From: Spirochaetaceae bacterium | GTDB taxonomy: Bacteria; Spirochaetota; Spirochaetia; Treponematales; Rectinemataceae | Length of the DNA stretch: 41,744 nucleotides | Direction of reading: 5' to 3' | NCBI GenBank assembly: GCA_026418115.1 | Contig: JAOABY010000015.1 | Coordinates: 1-41,744, forward strand | Shown here: piece by piece, positions 34,091 to 41,744 of the stretch | Numbering within the stretch: the stretch's first letter is position 1 | Layout: each line of letters begins with the position of its first letter | Notes under the pieces: model-generated | What the model was told of the DNA's origin: nothing | Database searches by the model: none | Seen by the model: only the letters and a program-made list of their open reading frames with translations | Made by a program: the position numbers and the translations under genes

Positions 34091-34271
34091 GCCGAAGGAG
34101 GAGCGGTCCCCAAGAGTACCGCACATGAAGCGCCGGAAGCTGATGAAGGTGCGGGAAAGGGGAGGATCGCCGAAGGAGCAGTCATGGTTCCGGCAGGCTG
34201 TTCTTGGACGTCCGGGCTAATACCCGGCGGCTGTCGCGGGAATTCCACAGACCCGCGGAGCGCCTTGCGGC
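34091..34271 (+). ncRNA. Lysine riboswitch aptamer (L-box)
   Basis: About 181 bases, the normal size. P1 pairs GCCGAAGG (34091-34098) with CCTTGCGGC (34263-34271, one bulge). The hairpin GCGGT/ACCGC encloses the conserved CAAGAGTA (34111-34118). The core GAAAGGGG (34155-34162) followed by ATCGCCGAAGG (34166-34176) matches the Bacillus lysC leader, which has GAAAGGGGAGCGUCGCCGAAGC. GGCTGT and a CGCGGG/CCCGCG stem close the three-prime part. Binding of lysine would shut off the lysine biosynthesis genes that follow. Confidence 0.9.
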
Positions 34272-34284
34272 TGCCCATGATGCA

Positions 34285-34406
34285 GGTGCCACTCAGGGAC
34301 TCGCTGGTCCCGGGCACCGGTCTATCCGCACCCTGCGGGCAGGGATCGGTGCAACCAGAGGTACTTTTCATGCATAGCGGCAGGCGGGTCTCCTTCGGAG
34401 CGGAGG
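34285..34406 (+). promoter_or_regulatory. Riboswitch expression platform with alternative hairpins and a sequestered ribosome site
   Basis: GGTGCC (34285-34290) pairs with GGCACC (34313-34318), and GCACC (34328-34332) with GGTGC (34348-34352). The arms can also swap partners, giving a built-in switch. Next to the gene, CTCC (34390-34393) can cover the GGAG of the ribosome site at 34402-34406. No hairpin has an adjoining U-run, so control is more likely at translation than at termination. Confidence 0.5.
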
Positions 34407-34410
34407 CATC

Positions 34411-35514
34411 ATGACCTGCAGGCAGCAGCATGAAAGGGGAGCAGCACCCCAGTCAAAAATTCCCGTTACCATTCTTGGAGCTACCGGCGTTGTAGGCCAG
34501 CGATTCCTGCGCAGGCTCGCCAATCATCCCTGGTTCGAGGTGCAACACCTTGCCGCAAGCGACCGTTCAGCCGGCAAAGCCTATTCCCATGCATGTCAGT
34601 GGCATCTCGGCGGCGAACCCTGGGCCGGTTTTGGAGACAAGCCCGTGCAGCCGTGTACGCCGGAAGCTGCATTCGCCCCCGTGGTCTTTTCTGCGCTTGA
34701 TACCGGTCCTGCAAAGGAAATCGAACCGCTGTTTGCTCAGGCGGGTGCCATGGTCTTCTCGAATGCGAGCGCCTTCAGAATGGAACCGGATGTGCCACTG
34801 CTCATCCCCGAGCTCAATGCAGCCCATCTGCGCCTGATCGAGGCGCAGCAGCGGAGAAGAGGCTGGCCGGGCGCTATCATCACCAATCCGAACTGCACGA
34901 CAGTCATGCTTGCATCTGCCCTGGCTCCACTGCATCGAAGTTTCGGTCTGCAGGCTGTTCTTGCCACGAGTATGCAGGCGATCAGCGGGGCTGGCTATCC
35001 CGGTGTTGCTGCAATGGATATCGTCGGCAATGTCATTCCTTTTATCAGAAATGAGGAACCCAAGGTCGAGACGGAATCCAATAAGATCCTGGGATCGCTC
35101 CTGGAGCATGAAAATGGGCCTGGCCTCACGCCTGCTCCTTTCAAGGTATCCGCTACCTGCACCAGAGTTCCTGTCCTGGAAGGACATACACTCTCGGTCT
35201 CGGTGAAACTTGCCAGACCTGCGTCGCTGCAGGAAGTACGCCAAGCCTTTGAGGCATTTGTGCCCGATACCGCAGGCTACGGCCTTCCAAGCGCACCTGC
35301 TCGCTTCCTTGTGCTGACCGATGCAGAAGACCGTCCCCAGCCAAGACGTGATGTAGAAGAAGATGAAGGCATGCGCATCCATGTCGGCCGCCTGCGAAGC
35401 TGCAGCATTCTTGACTGGAAGTTCGTGGTACTGGGTCACAATACCGAACGGGGCGCAGCCGGAGCCTCGGTACTCAATGCCGAGCTTGCACTTGCGCAGG
35501 GAGTTCTCCGATGA
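34411..35514 (+). CDS. asd: Aspartate-semialdehyde dehydrogenase
   Basis: 367 residues of the archaeal/fungal-type ASADH branch. Features are ILGATGVVGQRFLRRLANHPWF (NADP binding), ASDRSAGKAYSH, NPNCTTVMLASALAPL with the catalytic cysteine, TSMQAISGAGYPG, and GHTLSVSV near the C-terminus. It reduces aspartyl phosphate to aspartate semialdehyde, the branch point for lysine, threonine and methionine. The ATG has GGAGG four bases upstream, inside a possible hairpin of the riboswitch. The first about 15 residues (RQQHERGAAPQSK) are an extra polar leader compared with relatives. The lysC ATG overlaps its stop (ATGA). Confidence 0.93.
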   Translation: MTCRQQHERGAAPQSKIPVTILGATGVVGQRFLRRLANHPWFEVQHLAASDRSAGKAYSHACQWHLGGEPWAGFGDKPVQPCTPEAAFAPVVFSALDTGPAKEIEPLFAQAGAMVFSNASAFRMEPDVPLLIPELNAAHLRLIEAQQRRRGWPGAIITNPNCTTVMLASALAPLHRSFGLQAVLATSMQAISGAGYPGVAAMDIVGNVIPFIRNEEPKVETESNKILGSLLEHENGPGLTPAPFKVSATCTRVPVLEGHTLSVSVKLARPASLQEVRQAFEAFVPDTAGYGLPSAPARFLVLTDAEDRPQPRRDVEEDEGMRIHVGRLRSCSILDWKFVVLGHNTERGAAGASVLNAELALAQGVLR

Positions 35515-36848
35515 GTCTTGTCGTGATGAAATTCGGTGGAACGTCGGTAGGCAGCGCTGCACGAATGCGGGAAGTCGCTTCGATTGTGGCATCCAGAAGC
35601 GGCGAGCAGCGGCTGGTGGTGGTCTCAGCAATGGCAGGCGTCACGAATCAGCTCTTCGAGATTGCCGACCTTGCAAAACGGCATGAGACTTCCAGAGCAA
35701 GGGAGATCCTGCAGCTGATGGAAGATCGTCACGTGGCTACGGCGCGCGAGCTTGGCCTGGATACTCCAGAGGTGCTCAGTACGCTTCGTGGCATTCTGGA
35801 AGGCATTGAGCGCAGGGTGCAAGGCATCGATCTTCTTGGAGAGCTGAGTGCAAGGACCATGGATGAAATCGCTTCTTCCGGCGAACGCATGTCCTCGGTG
35901 CTGGTGGCAGGGCTCCTTGGATGCCCTCTTCTGGACGCACGAACAGTGGTGCGCACGGACAACCATTTTGGGGCTGCCCGGCCCAGGTACCAGGCAATTC
36001 GCAAGCTGGCCGAACAGCTGCTTATGCCTCTCCTTGAAACGTCAGAGATAGTGGTGACGCAGGGGTATATCGGTTCTGATGAGGCGGGAGATACCACAAC
36101 CCTTGGCCGTGGCGGATCCGATTTCTCTGCGGGCATATTCGGAGCCGCACTGCAGGCACGGGAAATCGAGATCTGGACCGATGTCGAAGGGATCATGACT
36201 GCCGATCCACGCATCGTCTCCAATGCCAGAACCGTGGATGTCCTGAGCTATGAAGAAGTCGCGGAACTTGCTTCCTATGGAGCAAAAGTGCTTCATCCCG
36301 CGACGGTTCGGCCTGCGGTGGAGGCTGGCATTCCCGTTACGATCCGCAATACCATGAAGCCGGATGGCAATTTCACCACCATCAGTCCTGGAGCCTCGAG
36401 TGGCAGGCCATGCGCAGCGCTCGCAATGCGGCGCAACGTAGCCATTCTCTCGGTGGTGCAGGAAGCCATGACCGATCAGTCAGGATTCCTGGCCAGGCTT
36501 TTCGAAGTCTTTGGGAGGCGAGGTGTGTCGGTGGATCTTGTGTCCACCTCCGAGGTTTGTGTGTCGGTATCGCTGGACAGCAGTGCTCCTCTCGATGCGC
36601 TGGTAGAGGATCTGCACCGGCTGGGCCGGGTGTCGGTAGCATCGAATCGTGCAGTGATTGCAGTGGTGGGAGATTCGCTCCGCCAGACGCCGGCAGTGCT
36701 CCGAACGGCCTTCAGCGCCATCGATGGGGTGTGCGTCGACCTCATCAGTATGGGTGCAAATGCCATCAACCTCAGCTTTATCGTGCAGGAACAGGCTGCC
36801 GAAGAAGTCATGCGCCGCCTCCACGCGGCATTCTTTGAGGCAGCATGA
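35511..36848 (+). CDS. lysC: Aspartate kinase
   Basis: 445 residues with the N-terminal kinase domain (MKFGGTSVGSAARM; SSGERMSSVL; TTLGRGGSDFSAGIFGAAL; WTDVEGIMTADPRIV) and a C-terminal pair of ACT domains (from about residue 310, including QSGFLARLFEVFGRRGVSVDLVSTSEV). The size and spacing resemble lysine-sensitive LysC/AK III of E. coli. It phosphorylates aspartate in the first step of the pathway and is probably inhibited by lysine through the ACT region (inference). It overlaps asd by four bases, so it shares both transcription and translation control from the lysine riboswitch. Confidence 0.95.
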   Translation: MSLVVMKFGGTSVGSAARMREVASIVASRSGEQRLVVVSAMAGVTNQLFEIADLAKRHETSRAREILQLMEDRHVATARELGLDTPEVLSTLRGILEGIERRVQGIDLLGELSARTMDEIASSGERMSSVLVAGLLGCPLLDARTVVRTDNHFGAARPRYQAIRKLAEQLLMPLLETSEIVVTQGYIGSDEAGDTTTLGRGGSDFSAGIFGAALQAREIEIWTDVEGIMTADPRIVSNARTVDVLSYEEVAELASYGAKVLHPATVRPAVEAGIPVTIRNTMKPDGNFTTISPGASSGRPCAALAMRRNVAILSVVQEAMTDQSGFLARLFEVFGRRGVSVDLVSTSEVCVSVSLDSSAPLDALVEDLHRLGRVSVASNRAVIAVVGDSLRQTPAVLRTAFSAIDGVCVDLISMGANAINLSFIVQEQAAEEVMRRLHAAFFEAA

Positions 36849-36915
36849 AGACGGGGCGGCCAAGGGAAATACCGGGCACGGTTGCGGCTTCCGGCAAGCC
36901 GCAGGGAGCGTGATG

Positions 36916-37647
36916 ATGCATCTGGGTATTTTTGGAGCAGGCAGGCTGGCTGCAGCAATAGCTGATGAGGCAAGGGCAGAGGGCCATACGGTCGCATGGT
37001 CCCTCCATCGGCTTGAGGAACCTTCGACCACCGACATCGATGTTGCCATTGATGCAAGTGCTGCCGAAGCGGTCGAAGGGCATGTGCGATGGGCAGTCAA
37101 TGCAGGCGTACCACTCGTCATAGGTACCACCGGCTGGGTAATCCCCGACCTTGCAACCATAGTGGGAACTCGCACAGGTGTGCTGACAAGTTCCAATTTC
37201 TCATTCGCCGTTGCGCTCATGAGGCGATTTGCCGAGGAGCTAACGCGTTTTGCCGACTGGTATGGTGAAGGAGATCTTGCAATCTTCGAACATCACCACA
37301 AGGCCAAGCGAGACGCACCAAGCGGTACCGCCCTCAGCATGGCGCAGGCCATTGTCAGAGCCTCGCAGCGCTACCACACATGGTCTGCGGCGGAATACCG
37401 TCATGATGCCCTGCCTGTGGCATCACTGAGGGCTGGCGCGGAAACTGGCTATCATGCCTTGTACTTTGATGCACCACATGAAAAGCTCGCCATTACCCAC
37501 CAGGCCAGAGACAGAAAGCTCTTTGCCGCCGGAGCCCTGAAGGCTGCAGCATGGCTGCAGGGGAAAAAAGGTGTGTACACGATGGATGATCTCGTCGCCT
37601 CGGTACTGGCAGAGGCAGAGCATGGCAATCTGCAAAGTGGAGGATAA
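36916..37647 (+). CDS. dapB: 4-hydroxy-tetrahydrodipicolinate reductase
   Basis: 243 residues from the ATG at 36916, seven bases after GGGAG; the ATG at 36913 is equally possible. The N-terminal MHLGIFGAGRLAAAI binds NAD(P)H, IGTTGW is conserved, and EHHHKAKRDAPSGTAL carries the catalytic His and Lys of DapB. It is shorter than E. coli DapB (273) because the cofactor domain is trimmed, like the short forms of several anaerobes. It reduces the product of DapA in lysine synthesis. It follows lysC after a 67-base gap and precedes dapA by three bases. Confidence 0.93.
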   Translation: MHLGIFGAGRLAAAIADEARAEGHTVAWSLHRLEEPSTTDIDVAIDASAAEAVEGHVRWAVNAGVPLVIGTTGWVIPDLATIVGTRTGVLTSSNFSFAVALMRRFAEELTRFADWYGEGDLAIFEHHHKAKRDAPSGTALSMAQAIVRASQRYHTWSAAEYRHDALPVASLRAGAETGYHALYFDAPHEKLAITHQARDRKLFAAGALKAAAWLQGKKGVYTMDDLVASVLAEAEHGNLQSGG

Positions 37648-37650
37648 AGC

Positions 37651-38637
37651 ATGCGTGCGATGATGGAAGGGCTGGGTGTTGCCATTGCCACACCTTTTGA
37701 TGATCAGGGTGGACTCGACATAGAAGCATTTGAACGTCTCCTCGCCTTCCTGTGCGGTGATGCGTTTGAGCCGGCAGCGGGAAAGTATGCCGAACAGACT
37801 TTCAGGAGCCAGGAAAGGTATCTGGCTTTCCGAAGTTTCTGGGAAGCTGAATCGGGGGGTGCCGACTTTATTGTAGTGCTCGGTTCCACAGGTGAGGGAG
37901 CCACGATCGAGCCTGATGAGCGCAGGCTCCTTCTTGAGCGCGCAGTGGCTGCCAGCCGTGGCCGGCCCATCGTTGCAGGAACCGGCTCGAACAGTACCGC
38001 AACCTGTGTCCGTCTGACACGTGAAGCGGTCGAGCTTGGAGCTGATGCCGTGCTGGTCGTAGTACCTTACTACAACAAGCCGAATCCGGATGGCCTGGTA
38101 GCTCATTTCTCGGCAGCTGCGGAGGCTGCCGAAGGCAAACCGGTCATTGTGTACAATGTTCCGGGACGGACAGGACTGAATCTCACACCTGCCGTGCTGG
38201 AGCGGCTCTGGCGCATTGACGGAATTGCGGCAGTCAAGGAATCGTCGGGCAATCTGGCACAGATAGGCGAAATCTGCCGCACCCTGCCTGAAGGAAAGCT
38301 TGTGTTTTCCGGAGATGACGCGCTTGCTCTGCCTTCAATTGCGGTAGGGGCTGAAGGGCTCGTGAGTGTGGCAGCCAATGTGTTGCCCCGCCGTTGCAAG
38401 GCGCTGGTCGATGCCGCGCGCGAAGGGAAAAGAGATACTGCCAGAAAGCTGCATGCATCGCTCCTGCCATTCATGGATGCACTCTTTGTCGAGAGCAATC
38501 CGATTCCTCTCAAGGCGGCCCTTGGCTTGACAGGTTTGTGCGGCGAGATGGTCAGACTGCCGCTTGCACCTGCTTCTCAAGCCACAAAAGAGCGCCTGAA
38601 AACCAGCCTTGGCATGCTCGGCGTGCAGGTGAGTTGA
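37651..38637 (+). CDS. dapA: 4-hydroxy-tetrahydrodipicolinate synthase, with internal insertion
   Basis: 328 residues against about 292 in E. coli. The barrel motifs are present: GSTGEGATIEPDE (active-site Thr), PYYNKPNPDGL with the catalytic Tyr, NVPGRTG with the substrate-binding Arg, and AVKESSGN with the Schiff-base Lys. It condenses pyruvate with aspartate semialdehyde. The extra length comes from about 35 residues between the second helix and the GSTGE strand (about 35-69, with YAEQTFRSQERYLAFRSFWE), where ordinary DapA has only a short loop. This inserted part is polar and helical and could affect oligomer contacts or lysine inhibition. It follows dapB by three bases. Confidence 0.93.
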   Translation: MRAMMEGLGVAIATPFDDQGGLDIEAFERLLAFLCGDAFEPAAGKYAEQTFRSQERYLAFRSFWEAESGGADFIVVLGSTGEGATIEPDERRLLLERAVAASRGRPIVAGTGSNSTATCVRLTREAVELGADAVLVVVPYYNKPNPDGLVAHFSAAAEAAEGKPVIVYNVPGRTGLNLTPAVLERLWRIDGIAAVKESSGNLAQIGEICRTLPEGKLVFSGDDALALPSIAVGAEGLVSVAANVLPRRCKALVDAAREGKRDTARKLHASLLPFMDALFVESNPIPLKAALGLTGLCGEMVRLPLAPASQATKERLKTSLGMLGVQVS

Positions 38638-38666
38638 GCCGGCGATTGGTCTCAGGAAAGGATGGC

Positions 38667-39491
38667 ATGATGGCAGACATCGAGGAACTCAGAGAGTGGT
38701 TTGAACGGGAAGGATCCTTTGATACCGAACACTGGGAACTTTTCCTTGCAGCGCTGGAATCGGGAGTGCTCAGTGTCGTCAGCCAGGATGGCTCAGGTGC
38801 CTGGCAGGTCCATGCATGGGTCAAGGCAGCGATTCTGAGCGGTTTTCGCAGGGGCGGACTGCATGGCTGGCCCTGGCCCGAGGAGACCACGCGTGATCGC
38901 TGTGCCTTTTTTGATCGCCCCGCATTCCCTCCCCGCCGTTTCCATCTCGAGGATGGCATACGCATGGTCCCAGGAGGGAGTTCCGTGCGGCGAGGTGCCC
39001 ATGTTGCAAAGGGAGTCATCATCATGCCACCTTCCTATATCAATGTTGGAGCATGGATTGGCGAGGGGACGATGGTGGACAGCCATGTGCTGGTTGGATC
39101 CTGTGCCCGTATTGGGGCTGGTGTGCATCTGTCGGCTGGCGTGCAGATAGGTGGAGTGCTGGAACCGCCGCAGGCATCCCCTGTCATTGTTGAAGACCAT
39201 GCTTTCATCGGTGGGCTGTGTGGTCTTTTTGAAGGAGTTGTCGTACGTCACCACGCCGTGCTGGCTCCCGGCGTCATTCTCTCAAAAGGCACCCGGATAT
39301 ATGATCTTGTGGAGGGCAGGGAACTGGCAGGTGAAGTGCCCCCCAGGGCGGTAGTGGTTCCGGGAACCAGGCCGGCCCGTGGCTCCTACGCGCAGGAGCA
39401 TGGTCTGTCTCTTGCCGCTCCCTGCATTGTCAAATACCGTGATGAAAAGACAGACAGCGCACTGGAACTGGAATCGGCACTCCGGGTGTAG
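38667..39491 (+). CDS. dapD: Tetrahydrodipicolinate N-succinyltransferase
   Basis: 274 residues, the same length as E. coli DapD. After a helical N-terminal domain come the left-handed beta-helix hexapeptide repeats with the family signature MPPSYINVGAWIGEGTMVDS, GSCARIGAGVHLSAGVQIGGVLEP and IVEDHAFIG. The Asp of TMVD (E. coli Asp141) is conserved, but the stretch ARSEV with Glu189 in E. coli is GLCGL here, as in what I remember of a DapD subgroup with GGNCG. It succinylates tetrahydrodipicolinate from succinyl-CoA, so the organism uses the succinylase route; dapC and dapE are not in this window. ATG 38667 or 38670 follow AGGAAAGG. A longer upstream frame overlapping dapA is rejected. Confidence 0.93.
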   Translation: MMADIEELREWFEREGSFDTEHWELFLAALESGVLSVVSQDGSGAWQVHAWVKAAILSGFRRGGLHGWPWPEETTRDRCAFFDRPAFPPRRFHLEDGIRMVPGGSSVRRGAHVAKGVIIMPPSYINVGAWIGEGTMVDSHVLVGSCARIGAGVHLSAGVQIGGVLEPPQASPVIVEDHAFIGGLCGLFEGVVVRHHAVLAPGVILSKGTRIYDLVEGRELAGEVPPRAVVVPGTRPARGSYAQEHGLSLAAPCIVKYRDEKTDSALELESALRV

Positions 39492-39545
39492 ACATATGAT
39501 TCTGGCAGGTGGCGGTCTGCAACATCTGAGAAAAGGAATGCGACT

Positions 39546-40355
39546 ATGAAGTATCAGCTTGGTATCATCGGGGCTGGCAAGATTGGCGAGGCAATCCTCT
39601 CGGGCGTGCTCTCCCAGAAACTGTATGCCCCTTCCGATCTCATTCTTTCTGTCAGGACCGAACAGCATCGCCAGGATCTTGAGCGCAGATATGGTGTCAG
39701 AGCAGTACTTGCCAATCGCGAGGTGGCACGGGAGGCGGCTCTGGTGCTGCTTTCCGTCAAGCCGAGGAGCGTGATCGAAACATTACAGGAAATCGCTGAT
39801 CTTCTGCATGAAGGATCAGTGCTGGTGTCGGTTGCTGCCGGCGTGCCGCTGGAGGCAATTCAATCACGTCTGGCAAAAAAGGTTCCTGTAGTACGAGCCA
39901 TGCCCAACCTGGCGGTATCGGTGGGTGAGGGCATGACAGTGCTTACGCCATGCCGTTTTATCGACCCTGCGGCCCTCGATTCGGTGATCAGACTGTTCAG
40001 GACCGTCGGCAGAGTACTTGTGCTCGACGAACAGTACATGGATGCCGTAACCGGACTTTCAGGATCTGGACCTGCCTATGTCTATCTCATAATTGAAGCG
40101 CTTGCCGATGGTGGCGTGAAAATGGGCCTTTCGCGGGAGGTTGCCATCGAGCTTGCAGCACAGACCGTACTCGGCGCTGCCAAGACTGTGCTGGTGAGCG
40201 GGGAGCATCCCGCCAAGCTGAAGGATCAGGTAACCACACCGGCAGGTGTCACTATCGATGGCTTGATGGAGCTCGAGGACGGTGGCCTGCGGGTGACGCT
40301 TATAAAGGCTGTTGTCAAGGCAACGGAACGAGCCCGCCAACTGCTGCACAAATAG
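39546..40355 (+). CDS. proC: Pyrroline-5-carboxylate reductase
   Basis: 269 residues. The N-terminal GIIGAGKIGEAIL binds NAD(P)H, and LLSVKP and VVRAMPNLAVSVGEG are conserved. The C-terminal signature SGSGPAYVYLIIEALADGGVKMGL and the VTTPAGVTIDGL segment form the active site and dimer core. It makes proline from pyrroline-5-carboxylate. AAAGGA lies before the ATG. It follows dapD by 54 bases with no terminator that I can see, so it may belong to the lysine-riboswitch operon, although it is not a lysine gene. It converges on the FliG-like gene with a seven-base gap. Confidence 0.94.
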   Translation: MKYQLGIIGAGKIGEAILSGVLSQKLYAPSDLILSVRTEQHRQDLERRYGVRAVLANREVAREAALVLLSVKPRSVIETLQEIADLLHEGSVLVSVAAGVPLEAIQSRLAKKVPVVRAMPNLAVSVGEGMTVLTPCRFIDPAALDSVIRLFRTVGRVLVLDEQYMDAVTGLSGSGPAYVYLIIEALADGGVKMGLSREVAIELAAQTVLGAAKTVLVSGEHPAKLKDQVTTPAGVTIDGLMELEDGGLRVTLIKAVVKATERARQLLHK

Positions 40356-40362
40356 CAGAGGA

Positions 40363-41511
40363 TTATTCCCGGCTCAGAATTGCGCTGATGTGTGCGCGCA
40401 CCGATGCAGGAATATCGAGCGTCTCGCCGGGCTTGAGCGGTCGCGGGGCATAGGCGGCAAGCAGTTTCTGGGCAAAGAATTGAGCATCGCGCACGAGCCG
40501 TATGCTGCCTGCAGTGCCAAGCTCTTCCAGTGCTTCCAGCACACGTTTCTGCCTTCCCGGGGGCATGATCGACAGCACCCGCTCATGCGCAAGCGCCTCC
40601 AGACATCGCAGCATGCTGGCAACCTCGGTATTCTGCATGGTTGCGAGCGTTGACCGCAATATCTTCGCGTCGAGTTCCATGACAAGCTCGCTCATGGTCC
40701 GTATCAGTTCGGCATCCGTTGCTTCGTCGGTGAGGGGTTGTTCCTCTGAAGAGGTTTCCTCACTTTCTTCTGCCGTCAGCATCTCGCTTCGTGCAGTGAC
40801 GATTTCCATGAACGCCTGCAGGGCTGCCGCGATTTCTTCGGAGGTGAGTTTTTCGCGTGCCGACTGAATCAGCTCGCGCAGCAGGGCGCTACCTATAGGC
40901 CCCATGAGCTGCAGGATCCGCTCGATGTGATAGAGAGGCATGCCGGCGATGGCCGAGGCTGCTAGCGGCATGCCGGCAATACGGAGGGATGTTTCTATGA
41001 GTCGGGGATTTTCCAGTGCATCGGTAAGCATGTCGGCCATTTCGCTGGGCACGATGAACTCTGCGAGTTCAGTGTGCTGTGCTGCCGCCAGTTCCTTGAG
41101 CCAGGAATAGGATGCTTCGGCCTGTTCGAGTCCCATCCATGCCGACATCATGAGGAGCACGAGCCATGGGTGCAGGCCTTCCAGAAGGGCAGAGGTCCCC
41201 TCGAGCCACATGAGTGCCTCATGTTTGGGTACGCGGGAGGAAGGCGCAAAGAAACCTGCTTTTCGAAAGGAATCCTCTGCCGACCATGGAGGTCCTGCGT
41301 CTGCCAGGAGGAGATAGGCAAGCTTGATGATTTTTCTTCTGGACTGCCGGGAAAGCAGGTAGAATTCCTTGCGATTCTCACCTGTTTCATGGACAGACTG
41401 AATGAACTTGTGAAGCGGGAGAGTATGCTGCTGTGTTCGTTCATGAGGCGGTGCCTCCATCTGAGGTGAGCCCCATCGTTCATGCAGCAGTGCCAGCTTT
41501 TCAATGAGCAT
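40363..41511 (-). CDS. FliG-like helical protein, divergent
   Basis: 382 residues from the ATG at 41511, which overlaps the upstream gene's stop. The C-terminal about 120 residues follow the pattern of the flagellar switch protein FliG: LVMELDAKILRSTLATMQ, then SMLRCLEALAHERVLSIM, PPGRQKRVLEALEELG and DAQFFAQKLL correspond to FliG's IQALLREVDSE, LREKFLRNMSQRAADIL and VENEQKAILLIVRRL segments. An acidic linker (TAEESEETSSEEQ, about 250-262) separates this part from an N-terminal region I do not recognise. The usual FliG charged torque-helix residues are not convincing. It may be a second, specialised FliG relative or an unrelated armadillo-like helical protein. It is co-directional with the partial gene upstream. 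Confidence 0.5.
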   Translation of the reverse strand: MLIEKLALLHERWGSPQMEAPPHERTQQHTLPLHKFIQSVHETGENRKEFYLLSRQSRRKIIKLAYLLLADAGPPWSAEDSFRKAGFFAPSSRVPKHEALMWLEGTSALLEGLHPWLVLLMMSAWMGLEQAEASYSWLKELAAAQHTELAEFIVPSEMADMLTDALENPRLIETSLRIAGMPLAASAIAGMPLYHIERILQLMGPIGSALLRELIQSAREKLTSEEIAAALQAFMEIVTARSEMLTAEESEETSSEEQPLTDEATDAELIRTMSELVMELDAKILRSTLATMQNTEVASMLRCLEALAHERVLSIMPPGRQKRVLEALEELGTAGSIRLVRDAQFFAQKLLAAYAPRPLKPGETLDIPASVRAHISAILSRE

Positions 41512-41744
41512 TGACCTGTTTCTCCCCAGCACGCGAAAGCGCAACATCTATGCCACAGTAGGGCAGGAGCCGGCGCCTCAGCTCCATGCTTTCCGCACCT
41601 TCTGCCATGGCGAGCAGCGTTTCTGCTATGATGCAGCGCTTCAGGAACAGCTGACCCTTCTCTATGCCCACATAGAGCAGCTTTGCCAGAATTTCCTCAA
41701 GAATTTCGCCTGCCAGGCCATCGGCAAGCAAATGCATGCCATAG
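41501..41744 (-). CDS. Partial unknown helical protein, 5' end outside the window
   Basis: The frame stays open to the window edge, and the stop (TGA, 41501-41503) overlaps the start of the FliG-like gene by 11 bases. About 80 C-terminal residues are visible. They are alpha-helical and Leu/Glu-rich (EILEEILAKLLYVGIEKGQL, AMAEGAESMELRRRLLPYCGI), and I do not recognise the family. The overlap suggests translational coupling, so it may act together with the FliG-like protein. Confidence 0.55.
   Translation of the reverse strand, partial: YGMHLLADGLAGEILEEILAKLLYVGIEKGQLFLKRCIIAETLLAMAEGAESMELRRRLLPYCGIDVALSRAGEKQVNAH

Noticed and set aside
38394-38666. An upstream extension of the dapD frame
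   Set aside because: It overlaps dapA in another frame. The MMAD start gives exactly the usual DapD length and has a ribosome site.

Overview
This window is about 41.7 kb of G+C-rich bacterial chromosome. It is densely packed with short operons on both strands, and I saw no rRNA, tRNA, insertion sequence, phage or CRISPR. The gene mix fits an anaerobic, fermentative, free-living bacterium. Evidence for this is a tungsten-type aldehyde:ferredoxin oxidoreductase with a polyferredoxin, type III glutamine synthetase, a DUF438/hemerythrin/PAS protein, a CHASE2 cyclase and a FliG-like protein. I suspect a spirochaete of the Treponema/Spirochaeta group, but this rests on overall resemblance only and no single marker proves it.

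Layout, left to right. (1) 1-2.8 kb, plus strand: end of a GntP-type permease, a CoA-transferase and a short-chain dehydrogenase, which looks like uptake and activation of a hydroxy or keto acid such as 3-hydroxybutyrate. (2) 3.0-5.5 kb, minus: a ZIP metal transporter and a Na/phosphate cotransporter with a PhoU-like tail. (3) 5.6-12.6 kb, plus: a DUF1576 membrane protein, a small unknown protein, exonuclease I, an exported SH3 protein, an M48 lipoprotein protease and a CHASE2 adenylate cyclase; the last four CDS touch or nearly touch. (4) 12.6-14.7 kb, minus: biotin ECF transporter bioY-ecfA-ecfT. (5) 14.8-18.8 kb: AOR and a four-cluster ferredoxin on the minus strand, divergent from ThiF and two tandem ThiS/MoaD-like sulfur carriers. 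(6) 18.8-20.4 kb, plus: an AspRS-like stand-alone asparagine synthetase preceded by a leader peptide rich in Asn codons and a competing terminator/antiterminator. (7) 20.6-23.2 kb, minus: DUF438 protein and a FAD oxidoreductase. (8) 23.2-28.3 kb, plus: a complete branched-chain amino-acid-type ABC transporter. (9) 28.4-34.0 kb, minus: a membrane protein with a degenerate beta-lactamase fold, glnN with a consensus sigma-54 promoter, and a sigma-54 activator just upstream. (10) 34.05-40.4 kb, plus: a lysine riboswitch followed by asd-lysC-dapB-dapA-dapD and proC. (11) The right end, minus: a FliG-like protein and a partial unknown gene.

Regions 6, 9 and 10 together cover aspartate-family and nitrogen metabolism, each with its own visible control. 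Asparagine formation appears controlled by ribosome-mediated attenuation on Asn codons, glutamine synthetase by sigma-54 with a locally encoded activator, and lysine synthesis by a riboswitch. The asparagine attenuator is the most unusual find: all the classical parts can be read from the sequence (Asn-rich leader, segment-1/2 pairing, antiterminator, U-tailed terminator). It also gives independent support for the function of the downstream aminoacyl-tRNA-synthetase-like gene.
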